Of a stretch of DNA of 64,000 bases, positions 1 through 8,993 are shown one piece after another. Position 1 is the stretch's first letter. Each line of letters begins with the position of its first letter. The stretch covers positions 1 to 64,000 of the forward strand of contig NZ_CAJYVE010000038.1 in assembly GCF_913777995.1 (NCBI RefSeq), in the 5' to 3' direction. The notes beneath the pieces are model-generated. The model saw only the letters and a list, made by a program, of their open reading frames with translations, was not told the origin of the DNA and ran no database searches. The DNA is from an uncultured Pseudomonas sp. (lineage in GTDB: Bacteria > Pseudomonadota > Gammaproteobacteria > Pseudomonadales > Pseudomonadaceae). Made by a program: the position numbers and the translations under genes.

Positions 1-78
1 GACCGTGCGTAAACCGTCTGTGCCTTGCAGGTAGGCTTTGACGGCGGTGAGCCTGAATGGCTCTGTGTACTTACTCAT
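1..78 (-). CDS. IS3-family transposase OrfA, N-terminal 26 residues (cut by window edge)
   Basis: Twenty-six codons from ATG at base 78 are visible, starting MSKYTEPFRLTAVKAYLQG. This is the usual start of the helix-turn-helix OrfA protein of IS3-family elements, which binds the IS ends and is joined to the DDE catalytic OrfB by programmed frameshifting (family knowledge). Only the first helix region can be seen, so whether the transposase is intact is unknown. Its position just inside the IS terminus supports the call. Confidence 0.7.
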   Translation of the reverse strand, partial: MSKYTEPFRLTAVKAYLQGTDGLRTV

Positions 79-127
79 AACACCCCCCAAGGGTTGGATT
101 AATCTCCAACTTCTTGGGGGCAGTTCA
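1..127 (-). mobile_element. Left end of an IS3-family (IS150-like) insertion sequence
   Basis: The minus strand begins TGAACTGCCCCCAAGAAGTT at base 127 and runs into a short orfA-like start at base 78. A TG-starting end with CCCCCAAAAGTTGG-like sequence is typical of the IS150 branch of IS3 elements (family knowledge). An imperfect palindrome (CCCCCAAG to CTTGGGGG, about 83-120) lies inside the end. The rest of the element is outside the window, so completeness and target duplication cannot be judged. REP sequence starts five bases beyond the inferred end. Confidence 0.7.
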
Positions 128-131
128 TTTT

Positions 132-220
132 GTGGGAGCGAGCTTGCTCGCGAAAAGCGGGCAAAGTCGCTGAATTTGCTGTGAACGTGACGCCGCCTTC
201 GCGAGCAAGCTCGCTCCCAC
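132..220. repeat. REP pair (BIME-like) with 23-bp inverted arms
   Basis: GTGGGAGCGAGCTTGCTCGC plus GAA at 132-154 is the exact reverse complement of bases 198-220. Each arm is itself a stem-loop. The 43-bp spacer (155-197) is identical to the spacer of the pair at 8884-8969. Such REP elements are mobilised by RAYT transposases in Pseudomonas (family knowledge); no RAYT gene is in the window. Confidence 0.9.
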
Positions 221-244
221 GGGCTAACTGACCAGTATTGGCTT

Positions 245-321
245 TAGCCGCGAAAGCGCGAGGAAATTCACCGCATCTGCTGTGAAAAGGTGGTCGCTTC
301 GCGGCTGAAGCCGCTCCTGCA
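245..321. repeat. Second-type palindromic repeat pair (GCGGCTGAAGCCGC family)
   Basis: TAGCCGCGAAAGCG at the left and TTCGCGGCTGAAGCCGCTCC at the right form an inverted pair with a short spacer containing ATTCACCGCATCTGCTGTGA. A near copy with the same spacer pattern lies at 19028-19115, and single copies lie at 21230-21251 and near 22564. It sits just downstream of the efe operon, where it could also act as a transcript end. Confidence 0.75.
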
Positions 322-336
322 TGGCTCCGCCCTGGA

Positions 337-1161
337 TCAGTTCAGGCCCAGCTTGCCACGCAGGGTGGAAAGATCTTCGGCCAGGGTGTTGACCGGGCCG
401 ACCAGCGCCTTGCGGTCGTTTTCCTTGACCTTGTCATAGGTCATGAAGCCGCCGTCCGGGGTCTTGTACTTGGCGAGGATCTTGTCCACGGCGGCGAAGT
501 TCTTGTCCACCTTGCCGGCAAACGCCGGGTCCTGCTTCTCGTACTGCGGGCGGAACAGGTCGACGATCTTCTTCGCGCCGTCCACGTTGCCCTGGAAGTC
601 ATACAGGTCGGTATGGCTGTAGCGGTCCTCCTCGCCGGAGACCTTGGTGGCGGCCACCTCTTCGAGCAGCACTGCCGCGCCGCCCACCACTTTCTCGGGC
701 GGGAAGGTCAGGTCGGCGACGCGCTTTTGCAGGTCTTGCACGTCGCTCATCAGTTTGTCGGCGATGACATCCTGGCCCTTGGCGGTGTTCTTTTCGAACA
801 GCGCGTACTCCAGGCGATGGAAGCCGGTGAAGTCTTCGGCCTCGACACCTTGCTCGTGGTCATCGACGCGTGAGTCGATGGACGCATCCAGGTCGCTGAA
901 CAGCTCGGCGATCGGCTCGATGCGCTCGTAGTAGACCCGGGTAGGGGCATAGAGCTTCTTGGCGGTGGCCAGATCGCCTGCCTTCACCGCATCGGTGAAC
1001 TGCCGGGTGTGGCTGACCAGCTCATCGATGTTTTCCGTGACATAGATCTTGTAGTCCGAGACCGGACCCACCAGGTCCAGTGGCGCGGGGGCGGCCTGTG
1101 CGGCCAGGGGGGCGCCCAGGGCAGCCAGGGTGAACAGCAGGGCGAGCGGGGTCTTGTGCAT
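337..1161 (-). CDS. efeM: EfeM/EfeO-type periplasmic M75 (imelysin-like) iron uptake protein
   Basis: A 274-residue protein with a Sec signal peptide of about 23 residues (cleavage after AAQA) followed by a single M75/imelysin-like domain. The [11 protein letters not shown] segment near residue 115 carries the HxxE-type motif characteristic of EfeO and EfeM proteins, which bind ferric iron in the periplasm for the EfeU permease (family knowledge). There is no cupredoxin domain and no lipobox cysteine. It is the last gene of the minus-strand operon efeU-efeO-efeB-efeM, 20 bases after efeB. The second M75 protein of the operon (2515-3711) carries the cupredoxin domain, so the two are probably not redundant. 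Confidence 0.88.
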   Translation of the reverse strand: MHKTPLALLFTLAALGAPLAAQAAPAPLDLVGPVSDYKIYVTENIDELVSHTRQFTDAVKAGDLATAKKLYAPTRVYYERIEPIAELFSDLDASIDSRVDDHEQGVEAEDFTGFHRLEYALFEKNTAKGQDVIADKLMSDVQDLQKRVADLTFPPEKVVGGAAVLLEEVAATKVSGEEDRYSHTDLYDFQGNVDGAKKIVDLFRPQYEKQDPAFAGKVDKNFAAVDKILAKYKTPDGGFMTYDKVKENDRKALVGPVNTLAEDLSTLRGKLGLN

Positions 1162-1181
1162 GTCGGCGCTTCCGTTTCGGT

Positions 1182-2492
1182 TCAGGCGGTTTCGGGGGCC
1201 GGGGCGGCGGCCAGCAGCGAGCGACCGATGAAGTCCTCGTCGTTGGTCACCCCCGGCAGGGTAAAGAAGTAACCGCCGCCGACCGGCTTGAGGTATTCCT
1301 CGAGCGGCTCGCCGTTGAGGCGGTTCTGTACGGTGATGAAGCCTTTCTCCAGGTCGGCCTGGTAGCAGATGAACAACAGGCCCATGTCCAGCTGGCCGTT
1401 CTTGTTCACGCCGTTGGAGTAATTGAACGGCCGGCGCAGGATCAGGTTCTGGCGGCTGCCCGGGGTGCGCGGGTTGGCCAGGCGGATGTGCGAATCCAGG
1501 CGGATCTTCTTGCCCTGCGGGTCGGCGGCGTAGTTCGGCTCGTCGCTTTCCACCTTGCCGTCCAGCGGTGCGCCGCTGTGCTTGGCACGGCCGAAGATCG
1601 ACTCCTGCTCCTGCAGCGGAGTGCGGTCCCAGCGCTCGACGAAGTTGCGAATGATGCGCACCGCCTGGTAGCTGCCATGCGCGGCCCAGGCGGGCTCGTC
1701 GCTGCCGGGCTGGACCCAGACCAGCTCGTCCATCACCTGGCGGTCGTTGGAGTCCGGGTTGGCCGAGCCATCACGAAAGCCCAGGAAGTTACGTGCGCTC
1801 TCGGCGGGCTGTCCCGGCTTCTTCGGCGCTTGCGGCGGCACGCTGCCTTCCTGCTTCCAGCGCACCAGCAACAGATCGGGCAGGTTCTTCACGATGTCGC
1901 GCAGGGCGTGGATGTTGGTGTCCGGGGTATTGGCGCAGAACTGGATGCTCAGGTCGCCGTGGCAGCTGGCAGCCTCCAGGGCGTCATTGGGAAAGCCGAC
2001 CATGCGGCTCAGGCGCTTGGGCTTGACCGGGGCCAGGCCGAAGCGCTCGTCGAACAGCGAGTCACCTACCGAGACGGTGATGGTCAGGTTGTCCGGAGTC
2101 ACCACCGGGCCGAGGATGCCGGAGTCCAGCGGTGGCAGCTTGGGATCGATGTCCTGCACCGGGCCGCCCTTCATCAGAAATGCGATGCGCTCGTTGAGGG
2201 TGCGGAACAAGCGCTCCAGGTCCTCGCGGTCGGTGGCCAGGACGTCGAAGGCCACCAGCATGCCAGCAGCCGGGCGGGGGTTGACGATGCCGCTCTGGTG
2301 CACGCCATGGAACGGCTGGCTGTCCTGGGTGCGGTCGCTGTCCGGGGCTTCGGTGACCTGCGCGGGGCGGGCCGCCATGGCCGGGCTCGCCAGACCGCTG
2401 CCGGCCAGGGCGGCACCGGCGGCGCCGAGGCCCATCAGCACGCGACGGCGCTGGGGCGATTCAAGGGCAGGGGACGCGTCTGGGGTCTTCAT
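1182..2492 (-). CDS. efeB: EfeB, Tat-exported DyP-type haem peroxidase (deferrochelatase)
   Basis: A 436-residue protein. The N-terminus has a twin-arginine signal ([19 protein letters not shown]) ending near SPAMAA, so the protein is exported folded with haem. The [10 protein letters not shown] segment is the GxxDG motif of dye-decolourising peroxidases. EfeB homologues oxidise ferrous iron in the periplasm or release iron from haem for EfeU (family knowledge). ATG at 2492 is chosen because it begins just before the Tat motif; upstream codons run back into efeO. It lies 22 bases after efeO and 20 bases before efeM. Confidence 0.93.
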   Translation of the reverse strand: MKTPDASPALESPQRRRVLMGLGAAGAALAGSGLASPAMAARPAQVTEAPDSDRTQDSQPFHGVHQSGIVNPRPAAGMLVAFDVLATDREDLERLFRTLNERIAFLMKGGPVQDIDPKLPPLDSGILGPVVTPDNLTITVSVGDSLFDERFGLAPVKPKRLSRMVGFPNDALEAASCHGDLSIQFCANTPDTNIHALRDIVKNLPDLLLVRWKQEGSVPPQAPKKPGQPAESARNFLGFRDGSANPDSNDRQVMDELVWVQPGSDEPAWAAHGSYQAVRIIRNFVERWDRTPLQEQESIFGRAKHSGAPLDGKVESDEPNYAADPQGKKIRLDSHIRLANPRTPGSRQNLILRRPFNYSNGVNKNGQLDMGLLFICYQADLEKGFITVQNRLNGEPLEEYLKPVGGGYFFTLPGVTNDEDFIGRSLLAAAPAPETA

Positions 2493-2514
2493 CTGGGTGG
2501 GGTACTCCAAGGTA

Positions 2515-3711
2515 TTACAGGCTCGACAGGCCCAGTGCCGGGTCAATGGCCTGCAGGGCTTCGGCGAGGGTCCTGGCCTGGGTGGCGATCTGTTGGCGCG
2601 TGCCGGCGTCGACCTGGTCGTAAGGCGGGTAGCCGCTGTCGGTCGTCAGGCTGTCGAAGGTGGTGTCCAGGCTGGCGGCAGCGGCGTCCAGGCGTTGCAG
2701 CAGCTCGGCGTGGTTGCGCGACAGCAGCGGGCGCAGTACGTCGATAACCTTGCGCGCACCCTCCAGGTTGGCGGCGAAGCCGTTCAGGTCGCTGTGGCTG
2801 TAGCGTTCTTCCTCGCCTCGGCTGCGGTTCTCGGCCAGGCTCAGCAGGTTGCGCACCACGATGCCGGTCAACTGATCGGGGGCGATGCTCTGCGCCAGCA
2901 GCTCCTGCTTGAGCCGGGTGACGTCGGCAGCCAGTTTGTCCGCCACCGGCGCCAGGCCCTGCACGCTGGCTTGCTTGAACAAGGCGTACTCGATACGGTG
3001 GAAGCCTCCGAAGCCCGGGTCTTGCTCGCGTTTCTCGAAGTAGTCGGCGCGGGCGTTGATGGCGTTGTCCAGTTCCGCCAGGCGCTGCGCCGCCGGGGCG
3101 ATGCGCTGATAGGCCGCGCGGGCCGGCAGGTAGGCGCGGCGTGCGGCGTCCAGGCCGCCGGCTGCGATGGCCTGCTGCAGGGCCGCTGTCGCCTTGATCA
3201 ATGCCGTACCTTGCTGGCTGAGGTACACGCGGTACTCCGACAGCGGACCGATGAACGCGGTCAGCGTCGGTCGTGCCCTGGCCTGGGCTTCGGACTCCGC
3301 AGTCGGGGTCACGTGCAGGGTGCCGCGCGGGTTGCTCAGCAGCCCGCAGGTGATGGTGTAGTCGCCGGGGCGCAGGTTGGCGTTGATCACCTGGCTCATG
3401 CCAGGGGCGATGTTCTCGCGTTCTTCGATCACCAGCACACCGTCGAGGATCTCCCACTCCACGGCGCGCTCGGACTGGTTGACGATGCGGAAGCTGTGCT
3501 TGCCGGCGGCCACGCTCAACGCATTCGGCTCGCAACTGCGCGGGTGGATGTTCACCACGGTTTCGTTGCCAGCGTTGGCCGCGCGCTTGTCGGCGGCCAC
3601 CCGGGCGGCGTAGTAGAACAGCCCGCCGGCGGCGAACATCAGCACCACCGAGCCGGCCACGGCCAGGCGCAGGGCGCGTGGAGACCAGGCTCCTGTTGAG
3701 GGGTTGGACAT
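2515..3711 (-). CDS. efeO: EfeO, cupredoxin plus M75 ferrous-iron uptake protein
   Basis: A 398-residue protein. Residues about 14-38 form a membrane anchor or uncleaved signal; residues about 50-130 are a cupredoxin-like domain ([14 protein letters not shown], then [10 protein letters not shown]); the rest is an M75 domain with [11 protein letters not shown]. EfeO binds iron and perhaps copper and hands iron to EfeU (family knowledge). It lies between efeU (16 bases upstream) and efeB (22 bases downstream) in one transcription unit, presumably Fur-controlled through the box at 4637-4655. Length matches the two-domain EfeO class. Confidence 0.92.
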   Translation of the reverse strand: MSNPSTGAWSPRALRLAVAGSVVLMFAAGGLFYYAARVAADKRAANAGNETVVNIHPRSCEPNALSVAAGKHSFRIVNQSERAVEWEILDGVLVIEERENIAPGMSQVINANLRPGDYTITCGLLSNPRGTLHVTPTAESEAQARARPTLTAFIGPLSEYRVYLSQQGTALIKATAALQQAIAAGGLDAARRAYLPARAAYQRIAPAAQRLAELDNAINARADYFEKREQDPGFGGFHRIEYALFKQASVQGLAPVADKLAADVTRLKQELLAQSIAPDQLTGIVVRNLLSLAENRSRGEEERYSHSDLNGFAANLEGARKVIDVLRPLLSRNHAELLQRLDAAAASLDTTFDSLTTDSGYPPYDQVDAGTRQQIATQARTLAEALQAIDPALGLSSL

Positions 3712-3727
3712 GGGGGCCTCTTGAAAC

Positions 3728-4570
3728 CTAGGGGTGGGTGGCGGTCGGGCGGGTGCCCTGCCGAACGGGGCGGTGCGGCAGGAAGAACAGCACCAGTGCC
3801 ACCACCAGGTAGATCAGCCAGGCACCGAGGGTGCTGACCGTCGGCGCGTCCTGATAACCGAACATGCCGGCCAGGACCGCACCGGTGGGGCCGTCCATCG
3901 GCAGCGTGGCGCTGATGTCGAAGACCACGTCCTGCAGGTGGTTCCACAGGCCGGCTTCGTGCAGGGCCTGCACCGAGTTGGCGAGGATGCCGGCGGCCAC
4001 CACCAGGATGAACAGGCCGGTCCAGCGGAAGAACTGCCCCAGGTTCAGGCGCAGGCTGCCGCGGTACAGGGCCACACCCACGGCCACCGAGACCAGGAGG
4101 CCGAGCAGGGCGCCCAGCGGTGCGCCAGCGCCGGTGCTCTGCTGGAACACCGCGAGGAGGAAGAACACGGTTTCCAGGCCTTCACGGGCGACGGCGAAGA
4201 ACACCATGGCGATCAGCGCCCAGGTCTGGTTGCGTGAGCCGGACAGGGCGCTGTCCAGCGACTGGTGCAATTCGCGCTTGATCGAGCGGGCGACCTTGCG
4301 CATCCAGAACACCATCGAGCTGAGAATGCCCACCGCCGCCAGGCCCACCAGGCCTTCGAACAGCTCCTGCTCCTTCTGCGGGAACTCGGCGCTGACCAGC
4401 TCCAGGCCGCCACCGACGAACAGCGCCAGGGCCGCCGCGAGGAACACGCCAACCCACACCGCTGGCATCCAGGCGCCGCGGCCGGTCTGTTTCAGATAGG
4501 AAGCAATGATGCCGACGATGAGCGCGGCTTCGATGCCTTCACGCAGCATGATCAGGAAGGGAACGAGCAT
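3728..4570 (-). CDS. efeU: EfeU, FTR1-family iron permease
   Basis: A 280-residue polytopic protein with about seven membrane segments. Two REGxE motifs are present, REGIE at residues 10-14 and REGLE at 129-133; these glutamates are the ferric-iron pathway of the Ftr1/EfeU family (family knowledge). ATG at 4570 begins in the first helix (MLVPFLIMLREGIEAALIVG), as usual. It is the first gene of the efe operon. No frameshift is visible, unlike the cryptic efeU of E. coli K-12. Confidence 0.95.
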   Translation of the reverse strand: MLVPFLIMLREGIEAALIVGIIASYLKQTGRGAWMPAVWVGVFLAAALALFVGGGLELVSAEFPQKEQELFEGLVGLAAVGILSSMVFWMRKVARSIKRELHQSLDSALSGSRNQTWALIAMVFFAVAREGLETVFFLLAVFQQSTGAGAPLGALLGLLVSVAVGVALYRGSLRLNLGQFFRWTGLFILVVAAGILANSVQALHEAGLWNHLQDVVFDISATLPMDGPTGAVLAGMFGYQDAPTVSTLGAWLIYLVVALVLFFLPHRPVRQGTRPTATHP

Positions 4571-4636
4571 TTTTCACCAGGAATGACGACGGGCGGGTGA
4601 AGTGTTTCAACCTGTTGCGGCTGTAACAATGCGCAA

Positions 4637-4655
4637 CATAATGATAGTCATTCCC
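4637..4655. promoter_or_regulatory. Fur box upstream of efeU
   Basis: CATAATGATAGTCATTCCC matches the 19-bp Fur consensus GATAATGATAATCATTATC at 15 of 19 positions, by direct comparison. It lies 67 bases upstream of the efeU start, the right place to block the operon promoter under iron sufficiency. The regulatory role is inferred from the match and the iron-uptake context. Confidence 0.85.
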
Positions 4656-4802
4656 GAATGGGGATAGTTGTTTTTCGCAAAACCGGCGATTTCCGCCAGG
4701 CTGTTCAGTTCAGGTTCAGCTCATCGGCAAGCCTTGGCGACATGCGGCGCCAAGGCTTGCCCAGGGGCTGGCGGATCAGCGCCGGGCCGCAGCCCAAGGC
4801 GC

Positions 4803-6032
4803 TCAGCGATTGAACGACGGGTCTACGGCCTTGAGGATGCGGTAGGCCAGGCGTACCCGGTCGGCATTCGGGTAATTGCGGTTGGCGAGGATCACCACGC
4901 CCAGCTGGCGGTCCGGGATGAACGCCACATAACCACCAAAGCCATTGGTCGAACCGGTCTTGTTGATCCAGGTACCGGCGGCGGGCGCCCGCGGCGGTTG
5001 CAGTTCGCGCACCGACTGGGTCTTGAGCACCATTTCGCCGGCATTGCCGGCCAGCAGATCGTCGAGCCTGATCGGTGCCGGGTAGCTTTCCCAGGCCAGC
5101 GCCTGGGTCGCCGGGCCGAAGCTGAAGTAGCCCGTGTGGGTGGCCTGCAGGGCGCGCTGCAGTGGGGTTTGCGCCTGGCTGGCGCGGATGTTCGCTTCAA
5201 GGAAGCGAATTAGGTCGCGGCTGCTGGACTTCAGGCCATAGGCTTGGTCGGCGAGCACGCCGGGGTTGACCCGTACCGGGGCGTTCTGGCGGTCGTAGCC
5301 TTGTGCGTAGAGCCCCTGTTGCGCTTGCGGCACCTTGAGGAAGGTCGCCGTCAGGCCCAGGGCCGGCAGCAGGCCCTGCTGCATTGCCTGGTCGAAGGGC
5401 TGGCCCAGGGCGTGGGCGCTGATCACGCCCAGCAGGCCGATGCTCGGGTTGGCGTAGTTGCGGTGCGTCCCTGGCAGGTACTGCGGTTGCCAGTTCCGGA
5501 AGTAGTCCATCATTTGCCGCTCGTCCTGCACCGCGTCCGGCATCTGCAGGGGGAAGCCACCGGCGGTGTGGGTCGCCAGGTGCAGGACCGGTATCTTGCC
5601 CAGGCGGCTGCCTTCCAGGGCTGGGAGGGCATAGCCGATGTCGTCCTGCAGGCGCAGCTTGCCCTGTTCCTGGGCCCAGGTGGCCAGGGTGGCGGTGAAG
5701 GTCTTGCTGATCGAGCCCAGCTCGAAGAGGGTGTCGTTGCTCACCGGCTGCCGGCTGGTCTTGTCGGCTACGCCAAAGCTGTAGAAGCGTTCGGTGCCGT
5801 GGTCGGTGACGGCGATGGCCATGCCGGCAATGCCTTGCTTGCGCATGACCTCGCGGGCGGCGTTCTGGATCACACGGTCTTGCTGGGTACGTTGGACCCG
5901 TGCATGGTCGATGGCGGCGCGGTCGCGGCCGATGGGGGAAGCTGCCGGGGCAGCGGGGGCGTCCAGGCTCCATGCCGGAGTGGCGGCCAGGCTGGTGCAG
6001 GCGGCCAGGGCCAGGTAAATCGTCCTGTGCAT
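4803..6032 (-). CDS. ampC: Class C (AmpC-type) beta-lactamase
   Basis: A 409-residue protein with a Sec signal peptide (MHRTIYLALAACTSLAATPA, cleavage near AWSLDA). Active-site motifs are all present: SISK at residues 107-110 (nucleophile serine, general-base lysine), NYANPS in the YxN position, and NKTGSTNGFG as the KTG triad. The enzyme hydrolyses cephalosporins in the periplasm (family knowledge). ATG at 6032 is chosen because it opens the signal peptide. Unlike many Pseudomonas ampC genes it has no divergent ampR; the divergent neighbour is a SulP transporter, so induction may depend on a distant ampR or be absent. Confidence 0.93.
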   Translation of the reverse strand: MHRTIYLALAACTSLAATPAWSLDAPAAPAASPIGRDRAAIDHARVQRTQQDRVIQNAAREVMRKQGIAGMAIAVTDHGTERFYSFGVADKTSRQPVSNDTLFELGSISKTFTATLATWAQEQGKLRLQDDIGYALPALEGSRLGKIPVLHLATHTAGGFPLQMPDAVQDERQMMDYFRNWQPQYLPGTHRNYANPSIGLLGVISAHALGQPFDQAMQQGLLPALGLTATFLKVPQAQQGLYAQGYDRQNAPVRVNPGVLADQAYGLKSSSRDLIRFLEANIRASQAQTPLQRALQATHTGYFSFGPATQALAWESYPAPIRLDDLLAGNAGEMVLKTQSVRELQPPRAPAAGTWINKTGSTNGFGGYVAFIPDRQLGVVILANRNYPNADRVRLAYRILKAVDPSFNR

Positions 6033-6208
6033 TGCGGTTCCTCTGTAGGGGTCGAAACCCTTCAAAACTAAGTGGTGCGGTGCAGCACTCAGCAGACATT
6101 CGTCTACCAAGACCCGCCTATGATGGACCATTGTTACTGCGTGTGTCTGTTCGCATCCGGCGCCTTTGCGTAACATGCCAGCCTTTTACCCGCCTCAAGG
6201 CCCGTGTT

Positions 6209-7654
6209 TTGATCAAATCCCGCCACCTCCGCGCCGACGTCCTGGCCGGCCTGACCACTGCTTTCGCCCTGGTGCCCGAGTGCATCGCCTTCGCCCTGGT
6301 GGCGCACCTCAACCCGCTGATGGGACTGTATGGCGCGTTCATGATCTGCACCCTGACCGCCCTGTTCGGCGGCCGTCCGGGCATGGTGTCCGGCGCCGCC
6401 GGTTCCATGGCGGTGGTGATCGTCGCCCTGGTGGTCGAGCACGGCGTGCAGTACCTGCTGGCCACGGTGCTGCTCAGTGGGCTGCTGATGGTGCTGTTCG
6501 GTGTGCTGCGCCTGGGCAAGCTGGTGCGCCTGGTGCCGTACCCGGTGATGCTGGGCTTCGTCAACGGCCTGGCCATCGTCATCGCCATGGCTCAGCTGGA
6601 GCACTTCCAGCACGACGGCGCCTGGCTTGGCGGCACGCCGCTGTACATCATGCTCGGCCTGGTGGCGCTGACCATGGCCATCGTCTATCTTCTGCCGCGT
6701 CTGACCCGCGCCGCACCGCCGGCGCTGGTGGCGATCCTCGGCGTCGGGCTGGCGGTGTACCTGCTGGACCTGCCGACCCGCACCCTGGGCGACATGGCGC
6801 ACATCGCCGGTGGCCTGCCGAGCTTCAGTTGGCCGCAAGTGCCGTGGAATCTGCACACCCTGTACATCGTCGCGCCCTACGCGCTGGTGATGGCCATGGT
6901 CGGGCTGCTGGAGACGCTGCTGACCCTCAACCTCACCGACGAGATCACCGAGAGCCGTGGCTACCCGGACCGCGAGTGCGTGGCCTTGGGCGCGGCCAAC
7001 ATGGTCTCTGGTGTATTCGGCGGCATGGGTGGCTGCGCGATGATCGGCCAGACGGTGATCAACCTCAGTTCCGGTGGCCGTGGCCGGTTGTCCGGCGTGG
7101 TGGCCGGGCTGATGGTGCTGATGTTCGTGCTGTTTCTCTCGCCGCTGATCGAGCGTATTCCGCTGGCGGCACTGGTCGGGGTGATGTTCGTGGTGGCCCA
7201 GCAGACCTTTGCCTGGGCTTCGCTGCGTATTCTGCGCAAGGTGCCGACCAGCGACATGCTGGCCATCGTCGCGGTAACCGTGGTGACTGTGCTTACCGAC
7301 CTGGCCATGGCGGTGCTCTTCGGGGTCATAGTCGCGGCCCTGGATTTCGCCTGGAAGCATGCCCGCGAGCTGTACACCGATGCCCACGAGGCCGCCGATG
7401 GCAGCAAGGTCTACCAGGTGCGCGGCACGCTGTTCTTCGCCTCCACCACGCGTTTTCTCGAACAGTTCGACCCGCAGGCTGACCCGGCCCTGGTCGTGCT
7501 GGACTGCCAGCACCTGAGTTTCGTCGACTATTCGGCCATCGCCGCGCTCAAGACCCTGCGCGAGCGCTACGAGAAGGCTGGCAAGCACCTGCGTGTGGTG
7601 CACCTTTCCGAGCGCTGCCGCAGCCTGCTCAGGCGAGTCGGCGTCCAGCATTAG
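6209..7654 (+). CDS. SulP-family anion transporter with C-terminal STAS domain
   Basis: A 481-residue membrane protein. Residues 1 to about 375 form the SulP transport core (LRADVLAGLTTAFALVPECI), and the last 100 residues form a STAS domain (LVVLDCQHLSFVDYSAIAAL). SulP proteins carry sulfate, bicarbonate or dicarboxylates; substrate cannot be read from the sequence. The proposed start is TTG at 6209 with AAGG eight bases upstream, because it gives the usual short N-terminus; a GTG at 6143 is an alternative. It is divergent from ampC, and 16 bases separate it from the ATPase gene downstream, so the two may be co-transcribed. Confidence 0.87.
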   Translation: MIKSRHLRADVLAGLTTAFALVPECIAFALVAHLNPLMGLYGAFMICTLTALFGGRPGMVSGAAGSMAVVIVALVVEHGVQYLLATVLLSGLLMVLFGVLRLGKLVRLVPYPVMLGFVNGLAIVIAMAQLEHFQHDGAWLGGTPLYIMLGLVALTMAIVYLLPRLTRAAPPALVAILGVGLAVYLLDLPTRTLGDMAHIAGGLPSFSWPQVPWNLHTLYIVAPYALVMAMVGLLETLLTLNLTDEITESRGYPDRECVALGAANMVSGVFGGMGGCAMIGQTVINLSSGGRGRLSGVVAGLMVLMFVLFLSPLIERIPLAALVGVMFVVAQQTFAWASLRILRKVPTSDMLAIVAVTVVTVLTDLAMAVLFGVIVAALDFAWKHARELYTDAHEAADGSKVYQVRGTLFFASTTRFLEQFDPQADPALVVLDCQHLSFVDYSAIAALKTLRERYEKAGKHLRVVHLSERCRSLLRRVGVQH

Positions 7655-7670
7655 AACAAGGAGCGTAAAC

Positions 7671-8798
7671 ATGCCCGGTCTGTCGCCTTTACAAGCCTAC
7701 GAACATGCCTTGGAGCGGGGCTTTCTGCCCGACGCTTCGCAACGCGAGGCGGCCGAGCAGTTGCAGGCCTGCTGGCAGGCGTTGGCGGCGGGCAAGGCCC
7801 GGCCCCGCGGCATTTACCTGTGGGGGCCGGTGGGGCGGGGCAAAACCTGGCTGATGGACCGTTTCCATGAAAGCCTGCAGGTGCCAAGCCTGCAGGTGCC
7901 GTCGCGGCGCCAGCACTTTCATCACTTCATGCGCTGGGTGCACAAGCGCATGTTCGAACTGACCGGCACGGCCCAGCCGCTGGCGAGCATTGCCCGGGAA
8001 CTGGCCGGCGACGTTCGGGTGCTGTGCTTCGATGAGTTCTTTGTCACCGACATCGGCGACGCGGTGATTCTTGGCGGTCTGTTGCAGACCCTGTTCGAAG
8101 AAGGCGTGGTGCTGGTCTGTACCTCGAACATTCCGCCGCCGGAGCTGTACAGCCATGGCCACAACCGTGAGCGATTCATGCCGGCCATCGCCGCCATCGA
8201 ACGGCATATGCAAGTGGTGCGGGTCGATGGTGGCGAAGACCATCGCCTGCACCCCGGCCAGCTGTTGCAACGCTACTGGGTGCGCGAGGCCGGCCAGCCC
8301 AGCGCCCTGGGCGAGGTGTTCCAGGCGCTGACCACCGGGCAGGTCGTCCACGACACCCAGGTGATGCTGGGGTATCGCAGCGTCAATGTGGTGCAGCATA
8401 CCGACAACGTGATCTGGTGCCGCTACCGCGACCTGTGCGAACAGCCGCTGGCAGCCATGGATTTCATCGCCCTGTGCGACCGCTTCGCGGTGGTGATGCT
8501 CAGCGAAGTGCCCCTGCTCAGCGCTGCACAGCGCGAAGCGAAGATCGCCAGGGGCACCGAAGATGGTGCCGAGCAGGTCAAGGCCGGCGACCGCGAGCTG
8601 CCGCAGCTGTCACCCAAGGACGACGGCGTGCGACGTTTCATCGCCCTGGTGGATGAATGCTACGACCGACGCGTGCCCCTTTACGTCGAAGCCCTGGTGC
8701 CCATGGAGCAGTTGTACACCGAGGGCTACCTGGGCTTCGCCTTCCAGCGCACCCTCAGCCGCCTGCAGGAAATGCAGCTGCAGCGCTTCACCGAATGA
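7671..8798 (+). CDS. zapE: AFG1/ZapE-family AAA+ ATPase
   Basis: A 375-residue protein with Walker A GPVGRGKT near residue 54, Walker B VLCFDEF near residue 118 and a following TDIGDA sensor region. AFG1-family ATPases include ZapE, which destabilises FtsZ polymers during division under stress, and mitochondrial Lace1/Afg1 (family knowledge). The start at 7671 has a strong AAGGAG site nine bases upstream. Pseudomonas genomes often carry more than one member; with no division gene beside it, the ZapE name should be read as family membership only. Confidence 0.85.
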   Translation: MPGLSPLQAYEHALERGFLPDASQREAAEQLQACWQALAAGKARPRGIYLWGPVGRGKTWLMDRFHESLQVPSLQVPSRRQHFHHFMRWVHKRMFELTGTAQPLASIARELAGDVRVLCFDEFFVTDIGDAVILGGLLQTLFEEGVVLVCTSNIPPPELYSHGHNRERFMPAIAAIERHMQVVRVDGGEDHRLHPGQLLQRYWVREAGQPSALGEVFQALTTGQVVHDTQVMLGYRSVNVVQHTDNVIWCRYRDLCEQPLAAMDFIALCDRFAVVMLSEVPLLSAAQREAKIARGTEDGAEQVKAGDRELPQLSPKDDGVRRFIALVDECYDRRVPLYVEALVPMEQLYTEGYLGFAFQRTLSRLQEMQLQRFTE

Positions 8799-8883
8799 GC
8801 GGCAATAGCGTCAGGCAGGTAACGGCTTCAGCCGCGAAGCGGCCTTAAGGCCAATACTGTTCGATTAAGCGCCTTGCGGCTTT

Positions 8884-8969
8884 GTGGGGAGCTTGCTCGC
8901 GAAAAGCGGGCAAAGTCGCTGAATTTGCTGTGAACGTGACGCCGCCTTCGCGAGCAAGCGCGCTCCCAC
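8884..8969. repeat. REP pair (BIME-like), near copy of 132-220
   Basis: Arms at 8884-8903 (a shortened left arm, GTGGGGAGCTTGCTCGCGAA) and 8947-8969 flank the same 43-bp spacer as the pair at 132-220. The left arm has lost a few bases. Upstream, GGCCAATACTGTTCGATTAA resembles sequence at 18986-19020, so the repeated unit extends beyond the REP palindromes. Confidence 0.88.
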
Positions 8970-8993
8970 GGTCTGAACTGAACTGTATTGACT

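Noticed and set aside
1747..3699. Long open frame on the plus strand across the efe operon
   Set aside because: It lies opposite EfeB and EfeO, which have clear domains and signal peptides. Its translation has no recognisable domain. Long antisense frames are expected in GC-rich Pseudomonas DNA.
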